A stretch of DNA of 21,759 nucleotides from JANQGH01 sp039177555 (GTDB lineage: Bacteria > Pseudomonadota > Alphaproteobacteria > DSM-16000 > Inquilinaceae): the NCBI GenBank assembly GCA_039177555.1, contig JBCDFV010000059.1:1-21759 (forward strand), read 5' to 3'. Under the pieces are notes generated by a model. That model was not told the origin of the DNA. It ran no database searches and was given only the letters and a program-made list of their open reading frames with translations. Of this stretch, positions 9,131 through 16,604 are shown piece after piece (the stretch's first letter is position 1; each line of letters opens with the position of its first letter). The translations under genes were made by a program, and so were the position numbers.

Positions 9131-10990
9131 CTATTGCTGCTGCTGGATCGGCAGTTCGATGCTGGAGGGATGGTCGGGACCGCGATAGAGGCTGATGGTC
9201 GGCAGTTCGTCGAACACGATCCCGGTGGTGTTGTCGGCATCCGCGCCGGTGATGGCGACGGCCAGCCGGTTGCCCTCATGCAGCACCATGGAGGTCGGGA
9301 TCAGGTAGAAGTTGAGCTCGACGATCTCGCCCGGCCGCAGGGTCTGCACGTCGGCGCTGGTGTGGGTCTGATAGGGCAGGCCGTAATTCTCCCACGGTGC
9401 GTCGCCCTGTTGGCGTTGCGAGGCGCGCAAAAGGCCCTCGGTGACGTACCAGGCGGTGCCGTCCGGCTCGACCTGGGAGACGAAGACGTGGACGTCGCCG
9501 TCGTTCGCGGTCGACGAGACGTAGAGCGTCATGACCGGAAAGCCGATCAGTTCCATGTCCGCCGACAGCGGCTCTGTCATATAGGTCAGGGCCCGCGCGT
9601 TCGTCGCCGCCATGGTGTCGTACGTCACCGGGATGTTGATGTCGTAGAAGCGCGAGTTCGGACCGCGCGTTGCGTTGTAGTCCAGCTCGTAATCATCGGC
9701 GCCGCTGTCCGTTGGGGCGTCGTCGGTCAGCATATTGCCGGCGCTGAAATACAGAGTCTCTGGCTCGATACCCGCCGGCGGCCAGGACGGCGCCGCGCGC
9801 CATTCATGGGCCAGGTCCGGGCCGGTCAGGACCGTGTATTCGACGGCGTCCTGGTCCATGATGCCGTTGTCGATGTCCTTCAGCCAATAGTCGAACCAGC
9901 GCAGCATCTCCACGGCCGTCAGACGGTCGCGTTCCTCGACCACGGACTGCGGGTCATGCTTGGAATTGTGGGTCCACGGCCCGATCATGGTCCGAAACGG
10001 GCCGTCATAGTTGGCGGCCCAAAACAGCATGTCGGTGGCGAAAATGTCGTTCCAGCCGCCGAGCAGATACATCGGGATGGCGGCTTCATTGATGGCGTCG
10101 AGCTGGGTCGACAGATTGTTGGCCTCCCAAGAGAAGGTCGGCTGGTTGTAGTTGCGGAAATTGGCGGCTCGCAGCGCCTCGACCACCGGCCAGCGGATCC
10201 AGTGTCCGTTGACGGCCTGGTTCAGCAGCAGGCCATGCGGGTCGTCGTCGACCGGCACGGACGGCATGACCATGTCGAGATTGTAACGGAGCTGGGCCCA
10301 GTTGCTCCACAGCGAATGGCGGAAAATGCCGCCGGGATGAACCAGCTCGTAGCTGTCGAAGACAATGACGCTGGGGAACATCGCCTCCAGATGCGGCGGG
10401 TCGAGCGCCGCGAGTTCCAGCTGGGTGATGCCCTGATAGGACCCGCCGATCATGCCGGTGCGGCCGTTGCTGAAGGGCTGGGTCGCCAGCCATTCGTTGA
10501 TCTCGTAAGCGTCGCGCGCCTCGATCGGTGCGAACAGGCCGTGATACTCGCCGAACGAGGCAGCGGTGCCGCGCATGGCGGCGGCGGCGATGACATAACC
10601 GTGGCGCACCAGATCCTCGACGCCCTGATCCTCAATCGCGGTCAGCACCCCACCCGCGCCGCCCGGGCCGTTCAGATAGGCCCGCTTGTAGGGTGAAAAG
10701 GTCCACAGCACCGGCAGCGCCTCGCTGGTCGCTTCGCAGTCGGTGGCCGGCACCATGACATCGATCGCCAGCCTGACGCCGTCCGACATGGGCAGGTAGG
10801 ACGACGTGCGCACGTAGCTGTCGTAAATCGCCTCCGAATAGCCCGCATATTGGCCGAATTCGGAAATCCGTTCCGCATCGCTGTCGACCCGAGAGGGTGC
10901 GGGCATCTGGTGGCAGGTCTCCGCCGATGCCGATCCCGAGGCGAGCAAGGCAAGTGCTACGGCGCAACGGCACAGGAAGGCGCGTTTCAT
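9131..10990 (-). CDS. Secreted CocE/NonD-type alpha/beta hydrolase (S15 family), copy B
   Basis: Paralogue of the neighbouring hydrolase, 619 residues, alignable end to end with most residues conserved. The signal peptide is cleaved near residue 23 (ALLASGSASA|ETC). The catalytic triad is visible: Ser184 in GGSYQG, Asp315 in GGWND, His341 in GPWTH. A small insertion (GPGGAGG, about residues 108-114) and a C-terminus ending in QQQ distinguish it from copy A. The reading frame extends upstream to 11185, but the ATG at 10990 is chosen because it directly precedes the signal peptide and has AGGA about 9 bases upstream. It is first in the tandem unit and divergent from the small secreted protein at 11100. 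The residue differences between the copies could alter substrate preference; that is inference. Confidence 0.94.
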   Translation of the reverse strand: MKRAFLCRCAVALALLASGSASAETCHQMPAPSRVDSDAERISEFGQYAGYSEAIYDSYVRTSSYLPMSDGVRLAIDVMVPATDCEATSEALPVLWTFSPYKRAYLNGPGGAGGVLTAIEDQGVEDLVRHGYVIAAAAMRGTAASFGEYHGLFAPIEARDAYEINEWLATQPFSNGRTGMIGGSYQGITQLELAALDPPHLEAMFPSVIVFDSYELVHPGGIFRHSLWSNWAQLRYNLDMVMPSVPVDDDPHGLLLNQAVNGHWIRWPVVEALRAANFRNYNQPTFSWEANNLSTQLDAINEAAIPMYLLGGWNDIFATDMLFWAANYDGPFRTMIGPWTHNSKHDPQSVVEERDRLTAVEMLRWFDYWLKDIDNGIMDQDAVEYTVLTGPDLAHEWRAAPSWPPAGIEPETLYFSAGNMLTDDAPTDSGADDYELDYNATRGPNSRFYDINIPVTYDTMAATNARALTYMTEPLSADMELIGFPVMTLYVSSTANDGDVHVFVSQVEPDGTAWYVTEGLLRASQRQQGDAPWENYGLPYQTHTSADVQTLRPGEIVELNFYLIPTSMVLHEGNRLAVAITGADADNTTGIVFDELPTISLYRGPDHPSSIELPIQQQQ

Positions 10991-11099
10991 ATCGGATTTC
11001 CTAGTTGGGGATGGTGGCGCATTGTGCCACGGATCCGCTTGGGCGCAAGCTGGCCTGGCGATCGCACAGCCCATCTCGCGAACCGGCGTCGGATGCGGT

Positions 11100-11540
11100 A
11101 TGCTCAAGCCCATGTTGAGAGCCCTCGCCATCCTGCTGTTGACCACGACCCCCGCCCTGGCTTGGCAGGCCCGTTCCGGCGCCATCTGCGAGTTGACCCA
11201 TGAGGGCGAGGCGGCCCAGGTTCGCGTGACCTACGACCCGGCGATCCCGGAATACGCCATCGAGATCACGCCGGACCGGCCTTGGGCGCCCGGCCCCGTA
11301 TTCAGCATGCATTTCGACGGCCCGCGCGACCTGACGATCTCCACCACGCGCCATGTGATCTCCGGCGGCGGGGCCACCCTGACCGTGCGCGACAGCGGCT
11401 TCGGCAACGTGCTGGACGGACTTGAGTTCAACGACACGGCCATCGCGCTGCTGGGCGACCAGGTGGTCGCCATCCCCCTCGACGACGCCGCGCCGGCGGT
11501 GCGTGAGTTCCGGACCTGCACCATGGGCGCGAGCGTCTAG
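11100..11540 (+). CDS. Small secreted protein of unknown function with a Cys pair
   Basis: Protein of 146 residues with a clear signal peptide (MLRALAILLLTTTPALA) cleaved near residue 21, before WQARSGAICEL. The mature part is beta-rich, with alternating hydrophobic residues and the stretch ATLTVRDSGFGNVLDGLEFN. Cys30 and Cys140 could form a disulphide joining the two ends. I do not recognise a named family; it reads like a conserved alphaproteobacterial secreted protein. The frame is open upstream to 11022, but the ATG at 11100 (or at 11112) fits the signal peptide. It is divergent from the hydrolase pair and convergent with the VOC gene, leaving 7 bp between the stops. A role linked to the hydrolases is possible only by position. 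Confidence 0.75.
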   Translation: MLKPMLRALAILLLTTTPALAWQARSGAICELTHEGEAAQVRVTYDPAIPEYAIEITPDRPWAPGPVFSMHFDGPRDLTISTTRHVISGGGATLTVRDSGFGNVLDGLEFNDTAIALLGDQVVAIPLDDAAPAVREFRTCTMGASV

Positions 11541-11547
11541 GGCATCG

Positions 11548-11973
11548 CTACCCCTGACCCATGCGGGCGCGAATCTGGTCCGGCGTCAGGTTCTCGGTGA
11601 TGGTGGTGACGATCCACAGATGGCCGAACGGGTCGCGTAACCTGCCCTCGCGGTGGCCGTAGAACTGGTCGGCGATGGGGATGACGGTTTCAGCGCCGGC
11701 CGCCAGCAGGCGTTCGCCCAGCGCGTCGACATCGTCGACCATGAGATTGAGCATCACCGGCGAGCCGCCCAAGGTGGTCGGCGCGACGTTGTGCCATTCC
11801 GGCCGTTCCTCCGTCAGCGCGATGATGGCCGTGCCGATGGTCAGGGCCGCGTGGACAACCTGGCCGGTGTCGTCGACATAACGCTCGCTAAGCTCGGCGC
11901 CGAAGACGTTGCGGTAGAAGTCAATGGCGCGGTCGGCGCCGGCGACGATCAGTCGGGGGGTGAGGGGTGTCAT
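11548..11973 (-). CDS. VOC-family (glyoxalase/PhnB-like) protein
   Basis: Cytosolic protein of 141 residues with the two-module beta-alpha-beta-beta-beta layout of the vicinal oxygen chelate superfamily. The first module contains RLIVAGADRAIDFYRNVFGAE; the second contains MVDDVDALGERLLAAGAETV followed by FYGHREGRLRDPFGHLW, the usual PhnB-like C-terminal signature. Members include glyoxalases, dioxygenases and antibiotic-binding proteins. His41, Glu56 and the His residues near 107 and 118 could contribute metal ligands, but the substrate is not predictable. The start is the ATG at 11973, with ACAGGT upstream. It is downstream of, and on the same strand as, the AraC-type regulator (93-bp gap), which may control it. 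Confidence 0.88.
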   Translation of the reverse strand: MTPLTPRLIVAGADRAIDFYRNVFGAELSERYVDDTGQVVHAALTIGTAIIALTEERPEWHNVAPTTLGGSPVMLNLMVDDVDALGERLLAAGAETVIPIADQFYGHREGRLRDPFGHLWIVTTITENLTPDQIRARMGQG

Positions 11974-12066
11974 GGCTGGGACCTGTCGGCTGTGCGTTGG
12001 GGCGCGTGTCCGCCAAATCTGCCGTCAACCCGGCCCAGGGTCTTGAACGAATTGCTCAGGTGCCCA

Positions 12067-12834
12067 TCAGGCCGTCAGGTGGTTCGGCGCGTCGGTGGAT
12101 CGGGGCCGGTAGGCGGCCGGCGTGATGCCGCCATAGCGCCGGAAGGCGCGGGTCAGATGGGCCTGATCGGCATAGCCGCAGGCGGCCGCCACGTCCGCGA
12201 GCGGGCCGGCGCCCTCAGCCAGGCAGCGCACCGCGCGCTGAAACCGGGCGATACCGGCCCAGCGCTTGGGGGACAGGCCGACCTCGCGCGTGAACAGCCG
12301 GCCGAAGGTGGCGCGCGCCATGCCGCTGGCCTCGATTGCGGCGGCGACCGTCTGCCCCTGGGTAAGCCCCCGGATCGACTGCCGGATGGCGCCGTTCGGC
12401 AATGCGGTCCCGCAAAGGCGCCGGCTCAAGAACCTCTCCAACGTGCCGACGATTTCGGCCGAACAGTTCGCGTCCATCAGGGCATGCCAAAGCCGTCCTG
12501 CACCCGGGCCCAACACGGCCTGCAGGTCGACCGCCTCGTCGGTCAGGGCGGCACACGACCCGCCGATCCACGGCGCGGCGCCGCCGACCCGAAACGCGGC
12601 GCCAACCGCCCGGCGCATGGCCGACGTTTCGACGAGGGAGGCCGAGGTCTGCGGACCGATGATCAGGCTGCTCGTCGTCGCGTGGGTAGGCTCGTTCAGA
12701 TCGATGACGATCTGCGCGGCGCCGGTGGGCAACACGCGCTCCATGCCGTGGGGCAAGGCCTGTTCGCAGTACCAAAAACAGCGAACGAAGCGCAACAGAC
12801 GGGAGTCTACGGGCGGGCGAACGAATAAGGTCAT
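12067..12834 (-). CDS. AraC-family transcriptional regulator
   Basis: Protein of 255 residues. The N-terminal region (about 1-140, with HGMERVLPTGAAQIVIDLN) resembles the DUF6597-type sensor domain found in many AraC regulators. The C-terminal AraC/XylS domain has two helix-turn-helix motifs: about 163-185 (VAAAIEASGMARATFGRLFTRE) and 212-235 (LADVAAACGYADQAHLTRAFRR), ending in the usual GITPAAYR. The open frame runs to 12978, but the extension is Trp/Arg-rich and unlike a protein N-terminus. The ATG at 12834 matches the usual start of this architecture. The effector is unknown. The neighbouring VOC gene on the same strand is a candidate target. Confidence 0.88.
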   Translation of the reverse strand: MTLFVRPPVDSRLLRFVRCFWYCEQALPHGMERVLPTGAAQIVIDLNEPTHATTSSLIIGPQTSASLVETSAMRRAVGAAFRVGGAAPWIGGSCAALTDEAVDLQAVLGPGAGRLWHALMDANCSAEIVGTLERFLSRRLCGTALPNGAIRQSIRGLTQGQTVAAAIEASGMARATFGRLFTREVGLSPKRWAGIARFQRAVRCLAEGAGPLADVAAACGYADQAHLTRAFRRYGGITPAAYRPRSTDAPNHLTA

Positions 12835-12987
12835 GGCGCCACCAGCATCATCCAACGAGCATGCATCGCGTCGGCGGACGGTGCAACATTGCATGCCCTC
12901 TTCACCGTAGAGGCCGGGCCAGGGCTTCGACCACCAGACCGCGACCTTGGTGCTGCGCCAACGGCGATCAGCCCGCACCGGCCCCCA

Positions 12988-13356
12988 TCACCGCGCGCCC
13001 AGATGGTCGGCGACCGTCGCCGACATGGCGTCGTAGAGCGATCGGTCGGCGATTTCGCACAGGGCACCCAGGCCGATGGAGTGGTTGAACAGGTCGTCAT
13101 ACATGGCGCGCGCGTCCGCCTCTGCCATGCTGCCGGCGATGAAGCCGGTGAAGATGGCGGCGATGATGGTGTTGCGGCCGGCCATGTCGTCCTCGGACGC
13201 GCCGATCAACTCCTGGCAGGGCATGTCGAAGATCACCTGGGCGAAGTCGGTGCCCTGGGCGCGTGCCGGCCCCTGGGCGGCGACGCATGCGACGAGGACG
13301 GCGCCGACCGCGGAGAGGGCGAACCGGGCGTGCGATGGGGGCGTGCGGCGTGCCAT
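12988..13356 (-). CDS. Small secreted Cys-pair protein, HdeA-like pattern, copy 2
   Basis: Protein of 122 residues with an Arg-rich N-terminus and hydrophobic segment (FALSAVGAVLVACVAAQGPARA), cleaved near residue 33. LVAC at residues 21-24 could alternatively act as a lipobox, giving a lipoprotein. The mature part is helical, with DMPCQELIG, a central IIAAIFTGFIAG helix, and a second Cys. Cys47 and Cys100 are 53 residues apart, exactly as in the upstream neighbour. The pattern 'C..L..., hydrophobic helix with GF/GY, late Cys' recalls the HdeA/HdeB periplasmic acid chaperones, but similarity is weak. Its ATG overlaps the preceding stop by one base (TGATG), so translation is probably coupled. 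Confidence 0.72.
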   Translation of the reverse strand: MARRTPPSHARFALSAVGAVLVACVAAQGPARAQGTDFAQVIFDMPCQELIGASEDDMAGRNTIIAAIFTGFIAGSMAEADARAMYDDLFNHSIGLGALCEIADRSLYDAMSATVADHLGAR

Positions 13357-13697
13357 CACGAGCCTTCCAGATAGCGGTCGATGACGGCGTCCATGGTCTC
13401 GCGCAGGGTGCCGCCGCCGGCGGCGCATCCGGTGTCGAAATCGTCGGCCAACGTGTCGAAATCCGCCAGCATCTCGCGGGCCACCGGCTGCGGCACCCGC
13501 GCGGCGATGTAGCCGGCAAAGGCCATCACGGCGGTCTGGGCAAACCGCCTGGTTTCCCCCGGCGTCGTGCCGACCAGGGAGTGGCAGGGAATATCGAAGA
13601 AGATCTCGCCAAGCTGGCTTTCCTGGGCGCTGGCCGGCGTGCTTGCGATATAGATGGCGGCCAGCATCGGCGCTAGAACGATAGTCCCTCGGGCCAT
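13356..13697 (-). CDS. Small secreted Cys-pair protein, HdeA-like pattern, copy 1
   Basis: Protein of 113 residues from the ATG at 13697: signal peptide MARGTIVLAPMLAAIYIASTPASA, then QESQLGEIFFDIPCHSLVG, a central hydrophobic helix (QTAVMAFAGYIAA) and a C-terminal amphipathic helix (LRETMDAVIDRYLE). Cys38 and Cys91 are 53 residues apart. It aligns with the downstream gene along most of the mature part (F-D-[IM]-P-C at the first Cys; [IL]-[FY]/Y-[DR] near the end), so the two form a tandem paralogous pair. An ATG at 13760 would add 21 acidic residues before the signal peptide and is the alternative start; the open frame continues even further, to 14048, without convincing coding character. 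HdeA/B-like folding is a tentative idea. Confidence 0.68.
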   Translation of the reverse strand: MARGTIVLAPMLAAIYIASTPASAQESQLGEIFFDIPCHSLVGTTPGETRRFAQTAVMAFAGYIAARVPQPVAREMLADFDTLADDFDTGCAAGGGTLRETMDAVIDRYLEGS

Positions 13698-14047
13698 AGC
13701 CCGCCAAACCGGATGAAGCGCATCGAGATCGTCGCGAAGCGTCGCCACATCGTCTTGCATTGCGTTGCTCGCGGCTATCCGTCGGTCGTGATTGGCACCA
13801 CCATAGCGCCGATTGCGCGCGACCCGATAGCCACAATGCCATGTGCCTGAGGTGTCGTCAGAACCCGGCGTCGGCCGATCAAGCAGCGGCATCGCGACGG
13901 TCGCGTCCATGGGGGTCTCGTCGGAGACGGTTGCCGGGTTTTTCCCATCACCTGCTTTGACCGCATGCGCCGTCGGCCACAATGGGATCGATCCGCTTTC
14001 AGGTGGATCGACCTTAGGTGATCCAGGCCTTCGCACGATTGAAACCA
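13698..14047. other. Divergent intergenic region upstream of the XRE regulator
   Basis: About 350 bp between the small secreted pair (minus) and the operator cluster of the XRE regulator (plus). An open frame on the minus strand continues from the secreted protein through this region, but its translation is Arg/Pro/Ser-mixed and has no recognisable domain. I therefore treat the region as non-coding, containing the promoter of the secreted pair. No clear promoter or terminator was identified. Confidence 0.45.
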
Positions 14048-14127
14048 CAAGCTATAACCTGCTTTTCTGTGACTAATAAACAGGCTATAACCTGTTATAG
14101 ACGGATTTCTTGTCAGGTTACAACCTT
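14048..14127 (+). promoter_or_regulatory. Three operator-like palindromic sites spaced exactly 33 bp
   Basis: Three copies of an imperfect palindrome with consensus cAGGYTAYAACCTg lie immediately before the XRE gene: CAAGCTATAACCTG at 14048-14061, CAGGCTATAACCTG at 14081-14094 and CAGGTTACAACCTT at 14114-14127. The centres are 33 bp apart each time, about three helical turns, so all three face the same side of the DNA. The third ends directly at the ATG (14128). The middle site contains TATAAC and overlaps the most likely -10 region. Autorepression by the adjacent HTH protein is inferred from position and symmetry. Confidence 0.75.
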
Positions 14128-14589
14128 ATGATCAATTCGAAGCGAAAGAACGCTCGCTTGCGTCTCGATCGGCGGTTGGCGGCCTTGGGGTCGCCCAGCC
14201 GGTTTGCCGTTCCGCCCAGGGGATGGGTGCGGGCGATCCGCGATGCGCTTGGCATGTCGGCCGCCGGTTTGGCCCAACGGCTCGGTGTCACACCGCAAAG
14301 CGTGGCTGATTTGGAGCGTTCGGAGGCCCAGGGCACGGTCCAGTTGAACAGCCTTCGGCGGGCGGCCGAGGCGTTGGACTGCACGGTCGTCTACGCGCTG
14401 GTGCCCAACAGCTCGCTTGAAGGAACGTTCATGCGGCGCGCCCGCGCGATCGCCAGCCGGCACCTTGACCGCATCGGCCACAGCATGGATTTGGAAGACC
14501 AGGGCCTGTCCACCGCCGAGCGTGAGGCCCAGATCGATGCCTACATCGCCGAGCATTTGAGCGACCGGGATCTCTGGCGCCAGATGTGA
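14128..14589 (+). CDS. Mobile mystery protein A, XRE-type HTH regulator
   Basis: Protein of 153 residues matching the 'mobile mystery protein A' family: an N-terminal RLRLDRRL segment, GWVRAIRDALGMS, a Cro/XRE helix-turn-helix at about residues 34-75 (AAGLAQRLGVTPQSVADLERSEAQGTV), then LRRAAEALDCTVVYALVPNSSLE and HSMDLEDQGLS, all family signatures. The family is named for its patchy, apparently mobile distribution and is normally paired with protein B, which carries a Fic domain. The ATG at 14128 is preferred. It has no Shine-Dalgarno and directly abuts an operator-like site, suggesting a very short leader; a TTG at 14110 is the alternative. The stop overlaps the GTG start of the next gene by 4 bp. 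Confidence 0.9.
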   Translation: MINSKRKNARLRLDRRLAALGSPSRFAVPPRGWVRAIRDALGMSAAGLAQRLGVTPQSVADLERSEAQGTVQLNSLRRAAEALDCTVVYALVPNSSLEGTFMRRARAIASRHLDRIGHSMDLEDQGLSTAEREAQIDAYIAEHLSDRDLWRQM

Positions 14590-14771
14590 GCGACCTGTTC
14601 GACACCCCGGACGACGCCACACCGCTGGAGCCGGAGGAACGCGCGGGCCTGATCCCGACCTGGATCGCCTTTCGCCACGAGCTGAATGAGGCCGAGCAGG
14701 CCAACATCGCGGCCCTGCGGGCAGCCGACGACCATGATATTGGCCCGTTGCTTTCGTTCGCACGGTCATAG
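14586..14771 (+). pseudogene. Truncated mobile mystery protein B (Fic domain missing)
   Basis: GTG start at 14586 overlapping the stop of protein A (GTGA), the normal coupled arrangement of the pair. The 61-residue product contains the N-terminal signature of mobile mystery protein B, PLEPEERAGLIPTWIAFRHELNEAEQANI. Intact family members are about 200 residues and continue into a Fic domain with the HPFxxGNGR motif. Here the frame ends 20-odd residues after EQANI. Only 38 bp separate its stop from the stop of the convergent regulator, so there is no room for the Fic domain in any frame. I see no HPF-type motif nearby. A 3' deletion is inferred; a functional short peptide cannot be excluded. 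Confidence 0.82.
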
Positions 14772-14809
14772 CCTGTCGCCAAGCCCGCGGGTGATTGTCG
14801 TTACGGCGG

Positions 14810-16360
14810 TCACCCGACCCGCAGCGCCGCCAAGGCCGCGCCCAGATCCTTGCCGACCAGGCGGTTGATCTGGTTCTGGGTGAGGTCGGGCTTGATGCGG
14901 TAGCTTTCTTGAAGTTCGCGTGTGGCCGCCGCCTGGTCGCCGCCGGCGAGGTGGATGGCGGCCAGCACGACGCGCGGCAGATAGATGCGGTCGTTGCTTT
15001 GACAGCCGTCCAGGGCGGCCGCCTCGGCCCGGTCAGGATCGCCGGCCAGCAGGTAGGCCAGCGCCAGCATGGTGTTCCAGATCGCCAGCCGGCTGTCCAG
15101 CGGGCTGACATCGACACCCTTTTGCAGGTGGTGCACCGCGTCGTCATGCTTGCCGACGATCAGATAGGCCGAGCCCAGCGCCGACCAGCCCTGACCGTTG
15201 TTGGGGTTCACCTCGATGGCCTTTTTCAACACCGGGATGGCGCGCAGGGGCTGGCCGATATCGGCGAGCGAACAGCCGGCGACGCCGAGCACGTTGCTGT
15301 CCATGTTGTCGAGGGCGAGCGCTCGGTCCGCGTGCCACTCGGCCTCTTCGACGACGTTCTTTGAGCCCCAATCGATGCCGACGCGCTGACCCAGCGCCAT
15401 GGTCAGCGCCAGATGGGCGTGGGCCAGGGCCAGATCCGGTTCCAGTTCCAGGGCGCGGGCGAGCAGGCGCGTGGTTTCGGCGAAGGACGCGGCGTGCCAA
15501 CCCTGCAGGGACAGGATGCCGACCGACTTGATCAGCAATTGCCGGCCGGTGAGCGCGCCGTCCGGCCCGCTCTGGTCGTTGTAGATCGCGCGCACAAGCT
15601 GTGGTTCCAGCCGGCCGAGGATGGCGCGCAGCAACGCGGGCTGAGCATCGCGGTCGCGCGGCGCCTCGAACTGCTGGGCCCAGAGGTGAAAGCCATGGCG
15701 CGTCTCGATCAGTTGGACGTTGGCCTGGACGGTGTCGCCGATCGCCTGGACGCTGCCCTCAAGCAGATAGGCGACGCCGAGCCGGCGGCGGATCTCCGGG
15801 GCGGGCATGGGCTGGCTGATCAGCCCGGCGGTCACCGTGCGCGAGGCCAGGGCCAGCAGGGGCACGCGGATCAGGACGGAGGTCAGGCTGGCGGCCAGAC
15901 CGTCGGCGATCGCCGACAGGTCCGCATCCTCGCCGCCGATCACCGCGAACGGCAGGATGGCGAGGGAGGGCGGCAGGGCGTCGGCGGCTGTATCGCTTCC
16001 CGCGTCGGCAGGGGCCGGCGGCGCTTTCGTCGGTGTTACGTCTGAACCGTCGACACGATCGACCTGGCCGGCGAACTGGAAGCCGCGGCCGCGCACGGTG
16101 CGGATGTAGGTCTGCCGCTCGCCGCTGTCGCCCAGCGCCTTGCGGGCGGCCTTCACACAGCCGGCGATGGTGGCGTCGGAAACGATGCGGCCGTGCCAGA
16201 CCTGGTCGACGATCTCGTCCCGGCCCAGCACGCGGCCGGGGTTCTGGGACAGAAAACACAACAGATCGAAGACCAGCGGTTCGACATGGGCCGGTTTGCC
16301 GCCGCGCCGCAGCTCAAACCGCTCGGTATCGAGCACAAACTCGTCGAATTGGTACAGCAT
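14810..16360 (-). CDS. Winged-helix regulator with TolB-like and TPR domains
   Basis: Protein of 516 residues. Residues 1-98 form an OmpR/PhoB-type winged helix (FDEFVLDTERFELRRGGKPAHVEPLVFDLL..., ending in YIRTVRGRGFQF). A Pro/Ala linker (100-130) leads to a TolB-N/FlgO-like domain (about 131-235, starting SLAILPF and containing YLLEGSVQ...V.LIET..G.HLWAQQFE). From about 290 to 505 there are TPR-like repeats (ALELEPDLALAHAHLAL, AIEVNPNNGQGWSALGSAYL, HLQKGVDVSPLDSRLA). This CadC-like layout is common in Alphaproteobacteria, but no transmembrane segment is present, so the protein should be cytosolic. It has no receiver domain, so it is not a classical response regulator. It is divergent from the methyltransferase gene (244 bp), a plausible target. 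Its stop is convergent with the mobile mystery remnant. Confidence 0.9.
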   Translation of the reverse strand: MLYQFDEFVLDTERFELRRGGKPAHVEPLVFDLLCFLSQNPGRVLGRDEIVDQVWHGRIVSDATIAGCVKAARKALGDSGERQTYIRTVRGRGFQFAGQVDRVDGSDVTPTKAPPAPADAGSDTAADALPPSLAILPFAVIGGEDADLSAIADGLAASLTSVLIRVPLLALASRTVTAGLISQPMPAPEIRRRLGVAYLLEGSVQAIGDTVQANVQLIETRHGFHLWAQQFEAPRDRDAQPALLRAILGRLEPQLVRAIYNDQSGPDGALTGRQLLIKSVGILSLQGWHAASFAETTRLLARALELEPDLALAHAHLALTMALGQRVGIDWGSKNVVEEAEWHADRALALDNMDSNVLGVAGCSLADIGQPLRAIPVLKKAIEVNPNNGQGWSALGSAYLIVGKHDDAVHHLQKGVDVSPLDSRLAIWNTMLALAYLLAGDPDRAEAAALDGCQSNDRIYLPRVVLAAIHLAGGDQAAATRELQESYRIKPDLTQNQINRLVGKDLGAALAALRVG

Positions 16361-16604
16361 CAGGCTGGGTGCCCCTTGGAATGGTCAGGTTAGTGCACAT
16401 GCGGCGGTTGATCCAGCCGGGTGGGGGGCGTTCCCTAAGAAATCCCCATGAAAAACCCAGACTGGCCTCAAGCAGTGGGGCAAGGCCGCGTCTACATACC
16501 CTGCCGTCGCCGCGCACTCGGCGCTGTGACAACCGACACCGACGGGCCGAGAGGCCCAGAACCGCCGGATTAAGTCACCGGCGTTATTGATAAGGATAAA
16601 GACA
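16361..16604. promoter_or_regulatory. Divergent promoter region of regulator and methyltransferase
   Basis: A 244-bp spacer between two divergent genes with no coding capacity that I can support. A small inverted repeat, GGGCC-GAGA-GGCCC, is at 16544-16557. AAGGA at 16592-16596 provides the ribosome site of the methyltransferase. I could not define -35/-10 elements with confidence. Confidence 0.45.

Noticed and set aside
7351..9195. Plus-strand open frame of 614 codons antisense to the hydrolase
   Set aside because: The hydrolase frame has an intact triad and signal peptide. The antisense product has no recognisable motifs, and a similar one exists opposite the second copy only because the genes are duplicated.
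9092..10696. Plus-strand open frame of 534 codons antisense to hydrolase copy B
   Set aside because: Same reasoning: a shadow of a well-supported gene, Arg/Asp/Val-rich without domains.
11014..11030. Short inverted repeat (GTGGC...GCCAC) between hydrolase copy B and the small secreted gene
   Set aside because: The stem is only 5 bp beyond doubt and this frequency is expected by chance in GC-rich DNA; not enough for an operator call.
11653..12828. Plus-strand open frame of 391 codons across the VOC and AraC genes
   Set aside because: It spans two clearly recognisable genes on the opposite strand and has a low-complexity Gly/Arg/Ala product.
14772..14809. Search for a displaced Fic-domain remnant after the protein B stub
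   Set aside because: Only 38 bp remain before the convergent gene's stop, and no frame there or in the opposite gene shows the HPFxxGNGR motif.
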